A DNA stretch of 64,000 bases, from the NCBI RefSeq assembly GCF_001458255.1, contig NZ_CYSB01000037.1, positions 33,801 through 97,800 of the forward strand, in the 5' to 3' direction. This stretch comes from Thalassovita autumnalis (GTDB lineage: Bacteria > Pseudomonadota > Alphaproteobacteria > Rhodobacterales > Rhodobacteraceae). The notes beneath the pieces were generated by a model, which saw only the letters and a program-made list of their open reading frames with translations, made no database searches and was not told the DNA's origin. This document shows, piece after piece, positions 45,865 through 54,869 of the stretch. The position numbers were made by a program, and so were the translations under genes. Numbering within the stretch: position 1 is the first letter of the stretch; each line of letters begins with the position of its first letter.

Positions 45865-47802
45865 TTGAAACGACTATTCAACATATTACTGTACTTGCTC
45901 CTGGCGGTTTTTGCATTAGGACTGACCGTATCCGGTGTCGTCTACTTTCTTTTGCGCGCCTCCGTCCCCGACTATGACGAGGATTTCAGTGTTGCGGGTA
46001 TCGAAGGTCCAGTCGATATTCTGCGAGATGCTGCGGCCATACCGCACATTTCTGCAGACTCCGCTCCGGACGCCTATTTCGCGCTTGGTTTCGTTCACGC
46101 TCAGGACAGGCTTGGCCAGTTATTGAGGGCAAGGCGGGCAGCGCAAGCCTTGATGCCACTTGACCGGACGATCGAAGTTGAGCCTTCGACAGCCCAAGCG
46201 CTCGACGCATATGCCGCAGGTGTCAACGCGTGGCTTGGCCTGGTGTCCGAAGGCGGGCGCGGCAGAGGCTCACCCGATCTGTTGATCGCGGATGAGAGAA
46301 TGATCGCAGCCTGGAGACCCGTCGATAGTCTCAGACTTGCCCAAGCGTTTCTGAACGATCTTCAACCCGAGAGACGGCAGAATGACCTGTCCGGCTTGTC
46401 AGATCTACCGATCCCGTCGGATCGACCTCTTTTGCCCGAGCTGTTTGTGACCTCGCCCAAGGTCAGCCTCGATGCTTGGGCGTTGCCTGGAGACAGAACA
46501 GCTACCGGAGCACCAATTCTCGCCGCCGATATACGTGGCCCCTTATCGCTGCCTTCTGAATGGTACCTGGCGGATATTCAACTCCCGACCGGAGCCGCGA
46601 TTGGGGCTACATTGCCGGGTGTGCCCTTCATTGTCGTCGGTCGCAGCGAACGCGTCGCTTGGGCGTTCCGATCTGTGTCCCAGAAAGCCGTTAAAGAGCC
46701 AGAGAATCCCACGGCCGCGCAGGCCAGCAATTTTCTGATGATGCTTGACCGTCTGGCGCGGTCCGCCGATGTGAACGATGCTATGGACGCATGCATGAAC
46801 CTGTCACCAGCCGGATTGGAGATTCTTGCGATCGACCGAGAAACCCTTGCTCGCTGGCCTGACAGGGAGGTCGAAACTCCTTTATCGTTTCGAGACGCCC
46901 GTCTGGCTGCTCTTGATGAGCGGCAGCCGATATTCTCGGTCGAGGGCGCGATTACGGTGCAGCGCGACACGGTCAGCGCTGCCGCGCGGGCGCTTCTTCC
47001 TATAATGGCAAAAGAGCTTTGGTTCGTGGGTTCCACAGGTGCTCTCGAAGAGAACCGCGCAGATGAGCTTCGCGGCGATATTCTGGATCAACTTGCCCAA
47101 TGGAATGGCGACATGGATCGCTTTTCACCGGAGCCGCTCGTGTTCTGGGCCTGGGCGCGCGCGTTGCAAAAGCGAATACTTCAGGATGAATTTCCATCCG
47201 CGACGAAGGTCTGGGCCAGGCCAAATCCCGATGTCCTATTTGCGGTGCTTTCAGATCGCGGAGGGAGCGCAATCTGGTGCGACATCCGCCCGTCTACCCG
47301 CATCGAGACCTGCCAGGATCAGGTTCGTGCGGCCCTGGATGATGCCATCGGCTGGCTTGTCGACCGCTACGGACCCGATCCGTCCGCCTGGGCCTGGGGC
47401 GAAGCACACGCTTTGAATATGGGGTGGGCACCAATCCGATCGAGCGGGATCATCAGCGATCTGCTGTCTCTCGAAGCCCCATCTTCCGGCGATCCCGACA
47501 CACTGATTGCAACACTGTTCACTTCTGACAATGACCGCCCGTTTGCGACCAGCGCGGGCACCAATTTTCAGGCGGTCATGTCGTTTTCGGAAGAAGCCGG
47601 ATCCTATTTCATCGCGCCAGCCGGTCAGTCCGGCCACCCGCTCTCACGTTTCTATGAAAACCTTTTTCTCATGTGGATGCAGGGCAAATATCTCACGATG
47701 TCCACTGATCTGTCCTTGGCCCGGGGTGGCGCTGTGGGAACATCCCGACTTTCACCGGTATCCGTCGATACGCCGACAATACAAAATGACAGGAGCCGAT
47801 GA
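45865..47802 (+). CDS. penicillin acylase-like Ntn-hydrolase homologue, probably degenerate
   Basis: A 645-residue membrane-anchored (helix at about 5-30) member of the penicillin acylase family: GPVDILRDAAAIPHI, FALGFVHAQDRL, ATLPGVPFIVVGRSERVAWAF. The family normally has a self-cleaving Ser in an S-x-x-W-x-x-x-G motif; here the segment reads VSLDAWALPGDRTATG, so the position expected to be Ser aligns with Leu and a Ser lies one residue earlier. The protein is also shorter than usual (about 780-850). TTG start with no better choice. Activity is doubtful. Confidence 0.75.
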   Translation: MKRLFNILLYLLLAVFALGLTVSGVVYFLLRASVPDYDEDFSVAGIEGPVDILRDAAAIPHISADSAPDAYFALGFVHAQDRLGQLLRARRAAQALMPLDRTIEVEPSTAQALDAYAAGVNAWLGLVSEGGRGRGSPDLLIADERMIAAWRPVDSLRLAQAFLNDLQPERRQNDLSGLSDLPIPSDRPLLPELFVTSPKVSLDAWALPGDRTATGAPILAADIRGPLSLPSEWYLADIQLPTGAAIGATLPGVPFIVVGRSERVAWAFRSVSQKAVKEPENPTAAQASNFLMMLDRLARSADVNDAMDACMNLSPAGLEILAIDRETLARWPDREVETPLSFRDARLAALDERQPIFSVEGAITVQRDTVSAAARALLPIMAKELWFVGSTGALEENRADELRGDILDQLAQWNGDMDRFSPEPLVFWAWARALQKRILQDEFPSATKVWARPNPDVLFAVLSDRGGSAIWCDIRPSTRIETCQDQVRAALDDAIGWLVDRYGPDPSAWAWGEAHALNMGWAPIRSSGIISDLLSLEAPSSGDPDTLIATLFTSDNDRPFATSAGTNFQAVMSFSEEAGSYFIAPAGQSGHPLSRFYENLFLMWMQGKYLTMSTDLSLARGGAVGTSRLSPVSVDTPTIQNDRSR

Positions 47803-48254
47803 TCACTTACTTCCTCCTTTTCGACCCGTTTGGGTATGCGATTTCGCCAGTGTCCCTTGTTTCCGTCAGCTTGGCCGCATGGGTCTACATGCGCGGCCTC
47901 GTGCGATCCGCTCGCATTCGCGGGACGGTGTCTATGTGGCGGCAAGCCCTGTTCCTCGCTGGCTTGACCTGCATTCTCGCGGCCACAAATGCGCCTCTGG
48001 CTTCGTTGGGGCATAGCCTCTTTTCGGTGCACCAAGTGGAGCACCTTCTCCTCCGCCTTGCAGGACCACTACTCTTCGCGGTCTCTCAGCCGTGGCGATT
48101 ATTGCAAGCCGGTTTGAACAGACGGTGGCGTCGATACCTCGACGCTCTTGGAAAATCTTTTGCATTTCGGTTCTTGGCACATCCGGTAACCGCCACTGTC
48201 GCGTTGCCCTTTAATCTGAGACGGGACGCGTTTGGCGGCAATTTTTGCCCTTAA
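47799..48254 (+). pseudogene. ctaG/caa3 assembly gene broken by a transposon
   Basis: Encodes the first ~130 residues of a CtaG-type (caa3_CtaG) membrane protein, with SVHQVEHLLLRLAGPLLFAVSQPW and AHPVTAT. Homology stops at 48196, where the transposon end begins; the last ~20 codons to the stop are transposon sequence. It overlaps the penicillin acylase-like stop by 4 nt. Confidence 0.85.
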
Positions 48255-48266
48255 TTGTGAGATGAG
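48197..48266 (+). repeat. left transposon end with two transposase-site repeats
   Basis: Two copies of a motif near TTGCCCTTAAATNTGAGA lie at about 48204-48221 and 48246-48263. The matching right end has four. Tn7-like and Tn5053-like elements use such arrays as transposase binding sites. Confidence 0.65.
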
Positions 48267-49042
48267 GCTGTCATGGGGCCGGCGCTTTTCGCGCGCCTTT
48301 GCGCGATGTGATCAACCGCGGCAAGCAATCGAGGCTCCTTCTCGAATGCGCGCAAGAGAGCAACCCTTGCGTAGTCGTCGATGCTTTTGCTGACGATGGC
48401 TGCCTTAGCCAAGGGATGAGATCGAGCGGCGGCGATTGCGGCGAGGCAGAACAGCCTAACTTCCGATCTGGGGTTCTGGACAGCGAACGACGGATCCCCG
48501 CGGAAGGTTTTGAGTGACATGGCAAAGGTGACTGCGCGCATTGCGCGCCGAAGTTGCTTGGGGCCGCGCGATGCTGCGGCGCACTCAAGCATCCCTGCCC
48601 CGCGGCGCGCTCGGAATATCAGTTTTCCGGATATTTGTTCCTCACGGGGTTTGCCAAGGGTCTGCACAAGTCTCGTCCCGCAAACTTGGCAGTCAAATGC
48701 CCAGGCCCGCCTCCAATGCCTGAGCGAAAGACCCTCTCTGGAGCATTGCACGCAATGCTGGAATGGCATCTGAGCCGTCAGCGAGGCTTCTCGTGGCGTC
48801 ATTGCCGGAAAGGTCAACGATCGCACAACATCTGGGTCGACTCGTGCGGCGTTGGCAATCTTCTCCGCCGCAGCCGCGTCGACGTTGAAGTCCAAGGCGA
48901 TGCCATGCGCGGTATCAATTTTGATATGAGCCAACAGTTCCGCGTCATCGCAGTAGTTGGCCGCCGCCAGCCGAGATAACCAACCTGACAACAACTCGTC
49001 TGGCAGCGGCGCGACAGTTTTCGGCAGCGGGTGCGGCTTCAC
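48251..49042 (-). CDS. tniQ: TniQ transposition protein
   Basis: A 263-residue TniQ: N-terminal PLPDELLSGWLSRLAAAN and a zinc finger with CVQC and CQVC about 25 residues apart. TniQ links the target-site choice to the TniB ATPase. The GTG at 49042 overlaps the tniB stop (GTGTGA). Short for the family. Confidence 0.85.
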   Translation of the reverse strand: MKPHPLPKTVAPLPDELLSGWLSRLAAANYCDDAELLAHIKIDTAHGIALDFNVDAAAAEKIANAARVDPDVVRSLTFPAMTPREASLTAQMPFQHCVQCSREGLSLRHWRRAWAFDCQVCGTRLVQTLGKPREEQISGKLIFRARRGAGMLECAAASRGPKQLRRAMRAVTFAMSLKTFRGDPSFAVQNPRSEVRLFCLAAIAAARSHPLAKAAIVSKSIDDYARVALLRAFEKEPRLLAAVDHIAQRRAKSAGPMTASSHN

Positions 49043-49920
49043 ACCCCGGACTTCTCGAGTCGCCGATAGGCGTTCGCATGGCGCGACCAAACCGGCGTCC
49101 ATTTTGCGATCGCGTCATCAGTAATGCATTCATCACCTGTGACAATGGCGTCGATAGAAAGATCCTTGATCAGGGCGAAGATGCGCGAGGTCACCCCACC
49201 GGTCAGCGCAAGTATCTGCTTGAGTGACTTGACCTTCAGATTGGATTTCTTCTCGAGGGGCATTGCCGCGATGAGTGTCTGGATCATGTCCGAGAACTCG
49301 GCATCGTCGCGCCAGTTTGGCAGGTGATGTTCGTCCAGCCGCCTGGCAAGCTGGATATCACCACGGATGGCATCAACGGCCTCGCTGACCCCGAGGCAGA
49401 CCAGCGACACCTCGAGTTCATTGCTAAGATACCGCAGAACATTGAGAAAGCGGCGCTGTTCGCGGTGGGTCCCGGCCAATAGGTTGTGAACCTCGTCGAT
49501 CATGATCATCCGAAGGCCAAGGTCGCGCAGAAGGGCGATGACGCGGACTTCGAGGGAAGCCACATTTTGAGCGCGGGCGCTCAGTGCCGTCGCCGGGGCG
49601 CCGACGGCGGCCAAGATGTGCAGGTAGAACCGCCGTTCGTCTGGTGCGGGCGGCGCTTGCAACAGCAACAGCGGTGTGCGGGTGATGCCTGACGCCGGAT
49701 CGTATTCTGGTGCGTATTTGCGCGACAGGTTTCGGGCGATCATCGTCTTGCCGATCCCGGAGGCACCATGCACAAGAAGCCCAGGCATACGGGTTTGCCG
49801 TGGCGCTTCGATCAGACCCTGCAAGCGGTCCAACACCTGTTCGGCCCGCGGAAAGCCGATCCAGATATCCGATTGAATGAGGGCGATCCGACCGTCTTCC
49901 TCAGTTGTCCTTGCCCTCAA
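49039..49920 (-). CDS. tniB: TniB AAA+ transposition ATPase
   Basis: A 293-residue AAA ATPase with Walker A HGASGIGKTMIA near residue 50, Walker B MIMIDEVHNLLAG and sensor LVCLGVSEA. It regulates the TniA transposase and target capture. A TTG at 49920, one nt past the tniA stop and preceded by GGAGAG, is the best start; the longer frame lies inside tniA. Confidence 0.88.
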   Translation of the reverse strand: MRARTTEEDGRIALIQSDIWIGFPRAEQVLDRLQGLIEAPRQTRMPGLLVHGASGIGKTMIARNLSRKYAPEYDPASGITRTPLLLLQAPPAPDERRFYLHILAAVGAPATALSARAQNVASLEVRVIALLRDLGLRMIMIDEVHNLLAGTHREQRRFLNVLRYLSNELEVSLVCLGVSEAVDAIRGDIQLARRLDEHHLPNWRDDAEFSDMIQTLIAAMPLEKKSNLKVKSLKQILALTGGVTSRIFALIKDLSIDAIVTGDECITDDAIAKWTPVWSRHANAYRRLEKSGV

Positions 49921-49921
49921 T

Positions 49922-51556
49922 TCACCATCTCTCCACCTTGAACAATGGGCGCGATGTATCACCCGTGTCGATCGGCCGCAGCCCTTCGGTTGTCGAGACA
50001 GCCGAGTTGGCGCCCTCCAATGTCCCTTTTCTTTCACGGGATCGGCGTTCGGCCTTCGTCAGGCCCCGGCTTTCAGTCTCGATCTGGCGTTGCTGTCGGA
50101 TCAGCTCAGCCAATACCAGCTCATTGGACCCGGACTTGCCAAGGGCACGGGCCTTCCTCATGGCTTCGCGATATTCCCAGAGGGACACAGGCGGAATTTC
50201 AAGGTTTCTGTACCGCGCCTCAACATATCGGCCATCTTCCAGTTCAACCCAGATCATTGAAATATCGCGAGGATCGTAGCGAACAACCACCTTTCCATCG
50301 CCGCGCCCAATGTGGCCTGCAAGGGCATCAGACCAGTACCGTATCTGGAACAGATGGATGCCGTCACGCCTGACTTTGCGCAGTTCGCTGGGCAGGAAGC
50401 TCACCTGAAAGGCTTCCATCTCGAAGGGGATGTCGCCCGTCATTTGCTCTGAGAGCGCTTCCCATTTGGCAACGGGCGTACAGCCAAGGCTTGAATGAAT
50501 ACTGTTGTTGTAACGGCAGATTTCGAGAGCAAACCAATGATCGAATTCGCTCAGGGTCATCGTGGCCTGGCCTTCGGCGTCATAGTCGCCCTTGGCCGCG
50601 ACCGAGGATTGCGTTGTTCCCGGCAACAGGTGCACGGCCCCCATCATCGTCCCGATCAACCGCTCGATGTGACCCCCGAAGTGAGGACTTCCCGGCGGCC
50701 GATAGATCAGATCGATCCCCCATTCCGCACATGCCGACCGAAAGGCCCGCGACCGGAAATCGCGGCCATTGTCGACATGGATGCTCTCCGGTTTGCCTTG
50801 TGCGGGCCAAGGAGTATTGCACGCTAATTCCGCCTGAAGTTCCGCCTTGGGGGCAACCGCTTGTGTCAGGCAAAGCGCCACTGACAGACGCGAAGGGGCC
50901 TCCAGAGAGGTGTAGTATCCAGTTACCATCCGCGTTGCGATGTCGATCGCCAGCGTGACCCACGGTCGGCCTATTGGTTGGCGCTCAAAGCTGTCGACAA
51001 GAATGATGTCCGCGGGCGTATGATCAATTTGCACAATCTCCAAAGGCTGACTGGCCTTGTTCTCACCTGTGACCGGCGCAAATTTCTGGCGGGCCGCCTT
51101 TGCGCCTTCTCGTGCCTTCGCAACTTCGCGGGCATCCATTGCATCCAGACGACGCTGAACCGTCCGCCGTGTCGGCGGCTGCAAGCCCTGTTGCCAGCAC
51201 GCGCTGCGGATTTCTGTCACGGCGCGCGAGAGGCTCGAACGCTCCCGGCGCAAGTAATACCGTCGAAGGTGCTCTTCGAGCACCGCTTCAACCTTGCCGG
51301 ATATCAAGGTCGTACCGGTCGGACGGCCCCGTTTTCGCGGAGCCAGCGCGCTGGTGCGCCCACCCTCTTCAGCCAGCCGCTTTATCCAACGCCAGACCGT
51401 CGCCCTGCTGACACCAAGCTCCCAAACGGCGTCATTGATGCCACTTTCCAGACTGCCGGTCCCATTGAGATATGCCTGAACAAGCGGACGCAGCACGGCG
51501 GCCCTGCGCGACTCTTCAGCACCAACTGCAACGGAGTCTTCGCCATCATCATCCAT
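49922..51556 (-). CDS. tniA: TniA DDE transposase
   Basis: A 544-residue Mu/Tn5053-type transposase: N-terminal helix-turn-helix (GVSRATVWRWIKRLAEEGG), DDE catalytic core with Asp in VQIDHTPAD, Asp in HVDNGRDF and Glu in FGGHIERLIGT, and a Mu-type C-terminal domain. First gene of the leftward tniABQ operon. All catalytic residues are intact. Confidence 0.92.
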   Translation of the reverse strand: MDDDGEDSVAVGAEESRRAAVLRPLVQAYLNGTGSLESGINDAVWELGVSRATVWRWIKRLAEEGGRTSALAPRKRGRPTGTTLISGKVEAVLEEHLRRYYLRRERSSLSRAVTEIRSACWQQGLQPPTRRTVQRRLDAMDAREVAKAREGAKAARQKFAPVTGENKASQPLEIVQIDHTPADIILVDSFERQPIGRPWVTLAIDIATRMVTGYYTSLEAPSRLSVALCLTQAVAPKAELQAELACNTPWPAQGKPESIHVDNGRDFRSRAFRSACAEWGIDLIYRPPGSPHFGGHIERLIGTMMGAVHLLPGTTQSSVAAKGDYDAEGQATMTLSEFDHWFALEICRYNNSIHSSLGCTPVAKWEALSEQMTGDIPFEMEAFQVSFLPSELRKVRRDGIHLFQIRYWSDALAGHIGRGDGKVVVRYDPRDISMIWVELEDGRYVEARYRNLEIPPVSLWEYREAMRKARALGKSGSNELVLAELIRQQRQIETESRGLTKAERRSRERKGTLEGANSAVSTTEGLRPIDTGDTSRPLFKVERW

Positions 51557-51594
51557 CGAAAATTGCCGCGCATGTCTGTGAACCCTGTCTCGGC

Positions 51595-51702
51595 TTTAAG
51601 GACAAAAATATCGGAATTAAAGGCAAAATTTCAAATTTAAGGGCAAAGCTCAGCCGTTGATTTCGTTGGATTTCTCATCTCACAATTATGGGCTACGCGA
51701 CA
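51595..51702 (-). repeat. right transposon end with four transposase-site repeats
   Basis: Read on the minus strand from the tip: TAGCCCATAATTGTGAGA, TTTGCCCTTAAATTTGAAA, TTTGCCTTTAATTCCGATA and TTTGTCCTTAAAGCCGA, spaced over about 105 nt. They overlap the likely tniA promoter, so transposase may repress itself. Confidence 0.65.
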
Positions 51703-51931
51703 CGTCCCCCTCGAACTGCTTGTGACCTTCGGGCGCGAAGCCTAATCCGATGGGATAGGTCCGCAAGACGTCATCCACCCCGTCCAGAACCAGAAACCGC
51801 TGTGCCTTATACATGCGTAGCCGGGTCACTTCGGGTCCGTTGTAAGACCGGAACTTGCTGGCACAACCTGACAGGAAGGAGGCCAATCCGCCCATCAAAA
51901 AGGCGCGCCGTGGAAATCTGGTGTTTGTCAC
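51703..51931 (-). pseudogene. L,D-transpeptidase fragment cut by the transposon
   Basis: Encodes ~76 residues: a signal region with FPRRAFLMGGLASFLSGC and VTRLRMYKAQRFLVL then IGLGFAPEGHKQFEGD, the opening of a YkuD domain. Homology stops exactly at the transposon end; the catalytic His/Cys part is missing. GTG start at 51931. A different, complete L,D-transpeptidase gene lies at 54870. Confidence 0.85.
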
Positions 51932-51994
51932 TGCTCGACGCCCCTTTTTGCGAGGTCTGTTGGTGCCAGAGGTTACTCTACCGAAGACGTCGGA

Positions 51995-54391
51995 TCAATG
52001 ACCGTGCGCCAGTGCTCCCTTCGCCATCTGCTCGCCCACCGGTTCACCGCCCGAAGGCCCGTCCTTGATCCGATGGCCGTTCAAAAGCCGCAGCGCATTG
52101 GCGACCACCAACAGGGAAACGCCTACATCCGCAGCGATGGCGCCCCACATCGAGGCCATCCCGAACGCGGTCAGCCCGACGAACAGCGCCTTTGTTGCCA
52201 GCGATATACCGATATTCTGGTGGATAATCGTCATTGTCCGCCGAGAGTGAGTAATCAGCCACGGCACTCGAGCCAGATCGTCGGTCATCAGTGCAATATC
52301 TGCCGTTTCGATCGCCGCATCCGATCCGACAGCCCCCATGGCAATGGCATAATGCGCGCGCGCCATTGCGGGCGCGTCGTTCACGCCGTCGCCGATCATC
52401 GCCACCATATCGTGGCATTCCACCAGTTCCTCGATGGCCTTCACCTTGTCTTCTGGCAAGAGTTCGGCGCGCACCTCGTCAATGCCGACCTCGGCCGCCA
52501 CCGCACGTGCGGTGCGTTCGTTGTCGCCCGTCAACATCACGATTGTCTTCACACCCTGCGCGTGCAGACGCGCAACGATACCCTTTGCATCGGGGCGAAT
52601 GCGGTCACGAAGCTCCAGCACGCCGGTCACGCCGGTCTCGTCACCCACGGCAACCAGGGTGCTGCCTGCCCCTTCGATCCGGTCCCGAAGATCCGCCGGA
52701 ATGGCATTGCTGAAACCTTTCTCTTGGGCAAACCGATCTGATCCGAGCCAGATCGCGCGCCGGTCGGCGCGTCCTTCGAGCCCGCGCCCAGGCACGGTCC
52801 GCGTGTCCTCTGCGGCAGACACGGAAACACCATCGCTTTCTGCGCGCGCGAGGATGGCGCGTGCCAGCGGGTGCGAGGACCGCGCCTCCAGACTGGCTGC
52901 CAGCGTGATGATTTCGCGAGCGGAGGCTTCACCCAGCGGGTGAACCGCCGCCACCTCAGGCTCGCCCATGGTGATCGTTCCCGTCTTGTCCATCGCCAGC
53001 GCTGTGGTGCGCCCTGGCGCTTCGACATAAGCGCCGCCCTTGATGAGCACCCCTGCTCGCGCCGAAGCGGCCAGCGCTGCTACAATGGACACCGGCGTAG
53101 AAATGACCAGTGCGCAAGGACATGCGATGACAAGAAGGACCAGCGCATTGTAGAACCAATAGTCCCAGGCGCCGCCGAGCAAGAGTGGCGGCACCACCGC
53201 GATGGTGATCGCCACCGCCATCACGATGGGTGTATAAATGCGCGCGAATTTCGCCACCCATTGCTCGACCGGCGCGCGGCGGGCATGGGCATCACCGACC
53301 AGACGGATGATCTTGGCCAACACTGTGTCGGAAGCTGCCTTGGTCGCTCGTACCGTCAGTGTGCCTTCGCCGTTGATCGTGCCGGCATAGACCTCATCGC
53401 CCGGCTCCTTTGGCACGAGCGCGCTTTCTCCGGTAATGGGAGCCTGATCGACGGCTCCCGCCCCCTCCACCACTTCACCGTCGAGGGGGATGCGGTCGCC
53501 GCCGCGCACAATGAAGCGATCGTTCACGGCGACCTCTGCCGCAGGCACATCGGTTTCGCTGCCATCTGATCGGATCACCCGAGCTGTCGGCGGCGCCAGA
53601 TCCAGCAAGGCCGATACCGCGTTGCGGGCCCGCCCCACACTCCAGCTCTCAAGGTAAAGCGAAAGTGAGAAGAAAAACGCAACCGTCGCGGCCTCGAAGA
53701 ATTCGCCCAGCCCGATGGCACCCGCCACTGCGACCACCATCAACAAGTTCATGTCAGGGGAAAACCGTCGCGCGGAAGACCAAGCCTTGGGCGCGACCAG
53801 CCAGACCCCGAAGAGAATTGCCACCGCGAATAACCCTGCTTCCGCGAGTGGCATCGGCATTTCTCCGTGCCCTGCGAATAGCCCGAGCGCACCACCCATG
53901 CCGGTTTCGACGATGTGGTAGAGAAAACCTGCCACCCAGAAGCCGCCGCTGAGCGCGGTAAACCGCTTTTGACGTGCCAGATGCGCGGCCTGATTCTCTG
54001 CTGCGTTGTCGGCGTCCCACGGTTTTGCGCTCATGCCGGTACTCGCGACCAGTTGCGAAATCTCGTTGTCCGAAATCCCGACTGCGGTATCCAGAATTGT
54101 CATCCGCCCATTGATGACATCGAACGCCAGATGCTCAGTCCCGCCGACTTTTGGACCGACCACCCTATTCAGGATTGCCACCTCTTCGGCACAATCCAGA
54201 CCGGAAACTTGAAAACTTCGCCCATTCGACGGGATGGATTCTGCCGGTCCCGTGTTGGCTCCAGCACCGCAGCACGCAGCACCATCTCCATGAGAGTAGC
54301 GAGCTACGCTCGCATGTTTGTGATCATCAACATGATCGTGACTGCAGTCAGAGCTGTGCTTGTGGTCGTGGCGGTGGCCATTGGAAGACAT
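51995..54391 (-). CDS. zntA: Zn/Cd/Pb-exporting P1B-type ATPase
   Basis: A 798-residue heavy-metal ATPase. His-rich N-terminus (HRHDHKHSSDCSHDHVDDHKH region, about residues 5-35), an HMA domain with SGLDCAEE in place of the usual CxxC, the membrane motif IACPCALVIS, phosphorylation site DKTGTITMGEP, and GDGVNDAPA. The DCAEE variant is common in Cd/Pb/Zn pumps. It exports metal to the periplasm. Transcribed from the MerR-type promoter at 54425. Confidence 0.92.
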   Translation of the reverse strand: MSSNGHRHDHKHSSDCSHDHVDDHKHASVARYSHGDGAACCGAGANTGPAESIPSNGRSFQVSGLDCAEEVAILNRVVGPKVGGTEHLAFDVINGRMTILDTAVGISDNEISQLVASTGMSAKPWDADNAAENQAAHLARQKRFTALSGGFWVAGFLYHIVETGMGGALGLFAGHGEMPMPLAEAGLFAVAILFGVWLVAPKAWSSARRFSPDMNLLMVVAVAGAIGLGEFFEAATVAFFFSLSLYLESWSVGRARNAVSALLDLAPPTARVIRSDGSETDVPAAEVAVNDRFIVRGGDRIPLDGEVVEGAGAVDQAPITGESALVPKEPGDEVYAGTINGEGTLTVRATKAASDTVLAKIIRLVGDAHARRAPVEQWVAKFARIYTPIVMAVAITIAVVPPLLLGGAWDYWFYNALVLLVIACPCALVISTPVSIVAALAASARAGVLIKGGAYVEAPGRTTALAMDKTGTITMGEPEVAAVHPLGEASAREIITLAASLEARSSHPLARAILARAESDGVSVSAAEDTRTVPGRGLEGRADRRAIWLGSDRFAQEKGFSNAIPADLRDRIEGAGSTLVAVGDETGVTGVLELRDRIRPDAKGIVARLHAQGVKTIVMLTGDNERTARAVAAEVGIDEVRAELLPEDKVKAIEELVECHDMVAMIGDGVNDAPAMARAHYAIAMGAVGSDAAIETADIALMTDDLARVPWLITHSRRTMTIIHQNIGISLATKALFVGLTAFGMASMWGAIAADVGVSLLVVANALRLLNGHRIKDGPSGGEPVGEQMAKGALAHGH

Positions 54392-54424
54392 GGGATTGAC
54401 CTCGGGATTCGTTCATTCCACATT

Positions 54425-54455
54425 GAGATAGCCCCTACAGTAACTAGAGCTTCAA
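54425..54455 (-). promoter_or_regulatory. MerR-type promoter of zntA
   Basis: Leftward -35 TTGAAG and -10 TATCTC with a 19-nt spacer CTCTAGTTACTGTAGGGGC. This is the classical metal-pump promoter layout. Confidence 0.78.
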
Positions 54456-54560
54456 GAGCTAAAACAGAAACTTGGTCAAGTAAGGACACCGATCTGCGGA
54501 ACCTTGAAACGCGTTGCCAAGTCTGTGGACGCGGCTGACCTGCCAAAAAGTGAGATAGAT

Positions 54561-54830
54561 ATGCTTCAAAAATATGCGGTGATCATGGTTGCAACATTGG
54601 CCCTGGCTGGCTGTGCGGTACCTCCGAAGGAAGACAACGATCCATTCAGGGTCGGGAATATTCCAGAATCTGTCGCAGCCCTCGCTGCACCCGACCAGGA
54701 TCTCAACACGGCACGGCTACGTCCCGAAGATAATTGCTATTGGTATGCGCATAGTGGGCCTGTGGAAACGACCTTGGTCCCGTTGCGATCGGCAGGCGGC
54801 AATCCCATCTGCGTCGCGCGCCAATCCTGA
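54561..54830 (+). CDS. small outer-membrane-type lipoprotein
   Basis: An 89-residue lipoprotein: MVATLALAGC lipobox near residue 18, then an acidic mature part with PEDNCYWYAH and a last PICVAR, giving two Cys. No known domain. It could be a substrate of the LspA and Lnt encoded upstream. ATG at 54561, preceded by GTGAGA. Confidence 0.65.
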   Translation: MLQKYAVIMVATLALAGCAVPPKEDNDPFRVGNIPESVAALAAPDQDLNTARLRPEDNCYWYAHSGPVETTLVPLRSAGGNPICVARQS

Positions 54831-54869
54831 TTGACGCGTCCAAGCGTCGGATTGACGGCGCGGCTTGGG

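Larger units (their letters stand above)
48197..51702. mobile_element. minimal TniA/TniB/TniQ transposon, 3506 bp
   Basis: The ends are inverted: TGTCGCGTTGCCCTTTAATC at 48197 and, on the other strand, TGTCGCGTAGCCCATAATTG ending at 51702. Inside are tniQ, tniB and tniA on the minus strand with no cargo gene and no resolvase. Five bases outside each end (GCCAC on the left, CGTCC on the right) do not form a direct duplication. The element splits two unrelated genes at its flanks. Confidence 0.85.

Noticed and set aside
48192..51707. Target-site duplication around the transposon
   Set aside because: The flanking 5-mers GCCAC and CGTCC differ, so no duplication can be claimed.
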